Positions 63,701 to 64,000 of a stretch of DNA of 64,000 bases are shown here, piece by piece. The first letter of the stretch is position 1, and each line of letters starts with the position of its first letter. The stretch spans positions 18,477,409 to 18,541,408 of the forward strand of contig OW203765.1 in NCBI GenBank assembly GCA_934045905.1, read 5' to 3'. Source of the DNA: Leuctra nigra. Taxonomy: Eukaryota; Arthropoda; Insecta; Plecoptera; Leuctridae. The translations under genes were made by a program, and so were the position numbers. Below the pieces are notes generated by a model, which saw only the letters and a list, made by a program, of their open reading frames with translations, searched no databases and was not told the DNA's origin.

Positions 63701-64000
63701 GAACCCCTGTAAGCCGAAATCATCATAAATCAAAGTAAACTCAAATCCTGTCACACTATAGGGTGTTTCATGTTAAAATAAATCTTGAACCGAATTTTTC
63801 ATAAGACGCAATTTCGAAGTGCTATTTGGTACCAACTAGAAAAGTAGCATTGATTTCAGTTTAGAAGTCCAGGTAATTTCCTTGTTGAGTAAAATTTTCG
63901 AAGTATTAAAATGAAATAATGATTGTTGCGATCTAAACTGTGTTGTACTTTTGGAACAGAGTGTACTTTTGGGTCCTGCAGAGTGCAGCTGCTTGCCAGC
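36732..64000 (+). CDS. Axonemal dynein heavy chain, inner-arm DNAH3/7/12 type (5' part; continues past the right edge)
   Basis: Coding exons with agreeing phases: 36732-36938, 37404-37625, 37709-37833, 40046-40276, 40569-40838, 41181-41309, 41846-42041, 42836-43043, 43687-43898, 45251-45441, 46099-46222, 46596-46801, 47219-47357, 47824-47960, 48782-48983, 49495-49712, 51789-51966, 55539-55758, 56298-56542, 57102-57305, 62305-62609, 63081-63258, and probably 63989 onward. They give about 1453 residues. Residues 144-185 are a Lys/Glu-rich helix. [12 protein letters not shown] and RAPVPWH (exon 5) are typical of the DNAH3/7/12 N-terminus. The linker runs from about residue 866 ([14 protein letters not shown]) through [36 protein letters not shown] and WPGQVVIC to [14 protein letters not shown]1 starts in exon 22 with Walker A GPAGTGKT (residues 1409-1416) and [20 protein letters not shown]. 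The protein is a minus-end microtubule motor of ciliary and sperm axonemes. An upstream TTGTCAG at 36719-36725 could be an acceptor, so a non-coding first exon is possible. Confidence 0.9.
37849..39170 (-). pseudogene. LINE (non-LTR retrotransposon) reverse transcriptase fragment
   Basis: Antisense in a dynein intron. A minus-strand frame (37914-39098) contains [27 protein letters not shown] and the catalytic YADDIVVWG (YADD at 38721-38732), then a C-terminal region with [10 protein letters not shown] and GRPREKW. The 5' part is missing: upstream minus-strand sequence reads [15 protein letters not shown] in another frame, so there is a frameshift near 39030-39100 and the copy is dead. The 3' end runs to CTATGGAACGGGGCGAAGG and a short (ATT)n tail at 37849-37862. 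I cannot fix the clade (RTE-like or related). Related 3' fragments lie at 29655, 44661 and 49941. Confidence 0.85.
39175..39480. repeat. Dispersed repeat, copy 1
   Basis: Shares long blocks with 42230-42655, including GTGATACGTGATGGAGCCAC at 39190 (one base different at 42245), GCAGTGAAAAA, GCCATAACAAACAACTA and CCACCAGAGGTCAGT. Family unknown; both copies are in dynein introns in the same orientation. Confidence 0.75.
42230..42655. repeat. Dispersed repeat, copy 2, interrupted by a MITE
   Basis: Same family as 39175-39480. About 140 bp absent from copy 1 are inserted at 42451-42589. Confidence 0.75.
42451..42589. mobile_element. Short MITE inserted in the dispersed repeat
   Basis: GGCCAGATTCACAAAAAGTG near the left and TTTCGTGAATCCAACCCC at the right are imperfect inverted ends; ATG flanks both sides (42448-42450 and 42590-42592). 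Inner AAGATAATAC/GTATTATCTT words add to the stem. The absence of this segment from the sister repeat copy supports insertion. Confidence 0.65.
44661..45175 (+). pseudogene. LINE 3' fragment, sense orientation
   Basis: A 5'-truncated open stretch (about 44674-45083) with [24 protein letters not shown] and [16 protein letters not shown] matches the C-terminal region of the reverse transcriptase at 37849-39170. It ends in acidic Glu codons, then a 3' UTR (CGACCCGACATTGTGTTGGA) and a TTATTA-type tail near 45160-45172. It lies in a dynein intron and is not a host exon. Confidence 0.8.
45538..45688. mobile_element. TA-flanked MITE, Tc1/mariner-like
   Basis: TAGTCATGGAAATATATTTG and CGAATATATTTCCATGACTG are inverted ends, with GGTAAACGCTCC continuing the repeat. 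TA flanks (45536-45537, 45689-45690). 151 bp. Its interior shares CATTTACGTTAGTTTAGGCT and CTCCCCCTC with about 32780-32812. Confidence 0.7.
48060..48330. repeat. Diverged ~135-bp tandem pair
   Basis: GCCACCATTTGTAATT (or GTCACC...), ATGGTCAGTGYTG and ACTCTGGAGAAGTTTATTGA-like words occur twice in the same order about 135-140 bp apart. In a dynein intron. Confidence 0.65.
49941..50900 (-). pseudogene. LINE 3' fragment split by a foldback element
   Basis: The minus-strand part at 50675-50900 encodes a remnant ([25 protein letters not shown]) like the end of the LINE at 37849. The matching 3' UTR and tail resume at 50033 and run to 49941 (minus strand ATGGAACCAGCCGATAGATT followed by ATT repeats). 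The 641 bp between are an inverted-repeat element. Confidence 0.7.
50034..50674. mobile_element. Foldback element inside a LINE remnant
   Basis: CTGGACCCTTTTTCTAAAAC at the left and GTTTTAGAATAAGGGTCCAG at the right are inverted ends, followed inwards by GTATTCG...CGAATAC and several GAATC(A/T)GATTCG words. No obvious target duplication, so the class is open. Confidence 0.7.
51031..51725. mobile_element. TA-flanked MITE with TATAAGACGC termini (Tc1/mariner/pogo-like)
   Basis: The left end (TACCGTATTAACTCGTGTAT then AAGACGC) is repeated inverted and essentially perfectly at the right end. TA lies on both sides (51029-51030, 51726-51727). Internal GTATAAGACGCA copies occur near both ends. 695 bp without a transposase frame. 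In the dynein intron just before exon 17. Confidence 0.85.
52513..55491. mobile_element. PIF/Harbinger-like non-autonomous element, 2979 bp
   Basis: AGCCTGAATTACACGGTTCA and its inverted counterpart TGAATCGTGTAATTCAGCCT are the ends, followed inwards by AGTTTCCTTGAA. TAA lies on both sides (52510-52512 and 55492-55494), the 3-bp TWA duplication of the superfamily. No transposase frame is visible. It fills most of the 3.6-kb intron between dynein exons 17 and 18, ending 47 bp before exon 18, and contains a nested foldback at 55028-55362. Confidence 0.78.
55028..55362. repeat. Long inverted repeat nested in the Harbinger-like element
   Basis: AAAAAGGCGGCCCCTACTTT near the left pairs with AAAGTAGGGGCCGCCTTTTT near the right. 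An inner pair, AAATCTGTGCCTCTAGTG and CACTAGAGGCACAGATTT, extends the palindrome. No target duplication was recognised. Confidence 0.8.
57468..57703 (+). mobile_element. 5S rRNA-derived SINE, 5'-truncated copy
   Basis: CCAAGGTTAAGCAACATTGA, then GGATGGGAGAC and a body (GTAGGCTACATGTCTGTACC, CTCTGTTGAGAATATAGGCT) matching the SINE at 33205. The LTR retrotransposon starts at the next base after it. Confidence 0.8.
57704..57902 (+). repeat. 5' LTR, 199 bp
   Basis: Begins TGTGATGTTGGCTAGAACTG and ends GATAACAACACA. Contains AATAAA (in TTTTAGAATAAAGAAG), a likely poly(A) signal. Confidence 0.95.
57903..57920 (+). promoter_or_regulatory. Presumed primer binding site
   Basis: TGGTGGCGGCGCGTGAGT directly after the LTR. 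The TGG start fits pairing with a tRNA CCA 3' end, but I could not name the tRNA. Confidence 0.5.
57981..61931 (+). CDS. Gag-Pol polyprotein of the Ty3/Gypsy retrotransposon
   Basis: Start chosen at the first ATG (57981), giving 1316 aa; the open frame extends upstream to 57885 without an ATG. Gag region: about residues 1-245. Two zinc knuckles: one starting at Cys 246 (spacing degenerate, [15 protein letters not shown]) and a classical CX2CX4HX4C at Cys 267. Protease: active site DTGAD at about 331. Reverse transcriptase: [13 protein letters not shown] and the catalytic MDDV (MDD at 610-612). RNase [11 protein letters not shown] (Asp 757). Integrase: HHCC zinc finger (His 978, His 984, Cys 1014, Cys 1017) and DD35E triad at Asp 1044, Asp 1097 (SDNGPQF) and Glu 1133. 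A C-terminal basic region and an acidic PQDEPQDEP repeat close the protein. Gag and Pol share one frame with no frameshift or stop. Mag-like clade is a guess. Confidence 0.93.
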   Translation: MVLGDEANVHVQQQPLPQADSTTQLQPPPKFDFTDPQTWTRWIRRYERFRISSCLDKASKSRQVHHLIYCMGDEAEDILLSMELTALEEDDYELVVEKFNSHFVKRRNVIFERAKFHQRKQEEGESAAEFITSLYTLVKHCAYGALQEELIRDRLVVDLRDTKLSETLQMDAELTLKKAIDKVRVHEDIRGQQKILRGLESNDANVDMVKSNKPKFQHSGARSHQQQEHFKPSSSYSGQNKSADRCTRCGRTPSHPIRDCPAREVKCRSCNIMGHFEKHCRSKKKQSTVHEVRTGGQQPEVYLGTIDGDTTDDPWFVTLLVNGKRTQFKIDTGADVTVLSEEEYKSRFSKHKLSPTTKTLLGPGRATLDVKGQFKATFQVKQNKSVQDIFVVSNLSSALLGRPAIRSLNLVQQIHAVKQIDPLSQGDVKKEYPSLFTGLGELKGEYKIRLQAGAEPFAIAVPRRVAIPLLPKVKEELEKMEKAGVISKVDEPTDWCAGMVVVPKKNGNVRICVDLTHLNRSVQRERHIMPAMEETLGHLGRATVFSKLDANSGFWQIKLSEESRKLTTFITPYGRYWFNRVPFGITSAPEVYQRKMSELLEGLPGVVCHMDDVLIFGETRKEHDQRLSAVLTAISNAGVTLNEAKCEFGVSTVKFLGYILGESGVKVDPSKTSAINLMKSPKDVSGVRRLLGMTNQLMKFVPNLAVMTKPIRELLSGDNFQWGAPQEEAFTKIKEKLTTTPTLMFYDVNREIRLTTDASSFGLGCVLEQLDESNVWRPVAYASRSLTDTETRYAQIEKEALGIVWACDRFQNFLIGKQFHVHTDHLPLVPIMLKKSLSDLSPRILRMRMKLMRFAFTISHVPGKDLHTADTLSREPVEIASAQCCEFEAEINECVDQVIGELPATDARLDEIRKAQQEDRTSQQVKRYIADGWPSKRDLAANAAPFFQERGNLTVQQGLLMKDQRLYIPGSMQKEILHRIHEGHLGINKCRERARQSVWWPGMSQHIIDVVNKCQHCLEHRENPQEPLLTTPLPERAWQRVAMDLFQLKEHKYLIIVDYYSKFPEVLLLDKTTSKYVINRIKSVFARYGIPEEVVSDNGPQFSSDEFRRFATTYGFKHVTSSPRYPKANGLAERTVKTMKGILQKSEDVYLGMLAYRSTPLASGRSPAQMLMSRQPRTTLVTASDNLLPNQINTQAWRRREEARKAKQKHDYDRRHRARELPPLELGSHVYVTDQKKYGQVIAAGTTPRSYHVETSEGTLRRNRVHLMPSPKPDVPGPAAADEPQDEPQDEPATPPGAYRSRRGRVIQRPQRFNDY
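62003..62013 (+). promoter_or_regulatory. Polypurine tract
   Basis: AAAAAGGGGGA directly before the 3' LTR, the expected plus-strand primer. Confidence 0.8.
62014..62212 (+). repeat. 3' LTR, 199 bp
   Basis: Reads the same as the 5' LTR over its whole length and is followed by the CAATC target duplication. Confidence 0.95.
62610..63080. other. Dynein intron between exons 21 and 22
   Basis: AT-rich, no repeat or gene recognised. Confidence 0.6.
63484..63600. repeat. GAACC/GGTTC-rich dispersed repeat, incomplete
   Basis: GGGTTGGGCGAACCGGTTCG is followed by many GAACCG and CGAACCT words. A similar stretch with TTTTTCGAACCT lies at about 49085-49155 in another dynein intron. Possibly a hAT end, but the partner terminus was not found. 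Confidence 0.4.

Noticed and set aside
1..64000. CRISPR arrays, bacterial operons or integrated bacterial genes
   Set aside because: No spaced direct-repeat arrays; all clear genes are intron-containing animal genes.

Overview
This is an animal nuclear window, most likely an insect. Genes are split into many short GC-rich exons with canonical GT-AG introns, set in AT-rich DNA full of transposon debris. The frequent TACCTACCTA-type words, the GAGCGAGCGAAGCGAGCG-like motif and the mix of hAT, Harbinger-like, LINE, 5S-SINE and Ty3/Gypsy elements would suit a hemipteran, but that assignment is an inference of low confidence.

Layout. (1) Positions 1-3180 hold two tandem minus-strand genes, both with a 12-codon first exon (MRL[LF]QR[FI]VGLGQ) and a second exon ending in a conserved hydrophobic AAGVGLG segment. 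They look like mitochondrially targeted paralogues of unknown function. The right copy (complete, 233 aa) has an expanded 33-residue repeat array; the left copy runs off the window and carries a hAT-type MITE in its intron. (2) 3181-17333 is about 14 kb without a convincing exon. (3) 17334-18816 holds the last two coding exons of a plus-strand single-pass membrane protein whose tail has four PPxY motifs. Its likely 3' UTR and flank reach about 21 kb and include a three-copy ~187-bp tandem repeat and a hAT MITE. (4) 22008-34275 is a complete plus-strand TMC (transmembrane channel-like) gene. I assembled 20 coding exons whose phases all agree, giving 970 aa, with a His/Gln/Ser-rich repetitive tail. 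(5) 36732 to the right edge is the 5' part of a plus-strand axonemal inner-arm dynein heavy chain gene of the DNAH3/7/12 type. I assembled 22 phase-consistent coding exons plus the start of a 23rd, covering the N-terminal tail, the linker and the first part of AAA1 with its Walker A motif (GPAGTGKT). A consensus RFX X-box lies about 260 bp upstream of its ATG.

Mobile DNA. The most striking element is an apparently intact Ty3/Gypsy retrotransposon (57704-62212) in a dynein intron, with identical 199-bp LTRs, a 5-bp target duplication and one uninterrupted 1316-codon Gag-Pol frame. It sits at the 3' end of a 5S-rRNA-derived SINE. I also resolved to the base four hAT-like MITEs plus one nested inside another (all with 8-bp target duplications), three or more PIF/Harbinger-like elements (TTA/TAA duplications), several TA-flanked Tc1/mariner-like MITEs and four fragments of one LINE family, one of them split by a foldback element.

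The TMC and dynein genes are head to tail and both have roles connected with ciliated cells (mechanosensory neurons; motile cilia and sperm). Shared regulation is only a hypothesis. All exon models come from reading the sequence, with no transcript support.
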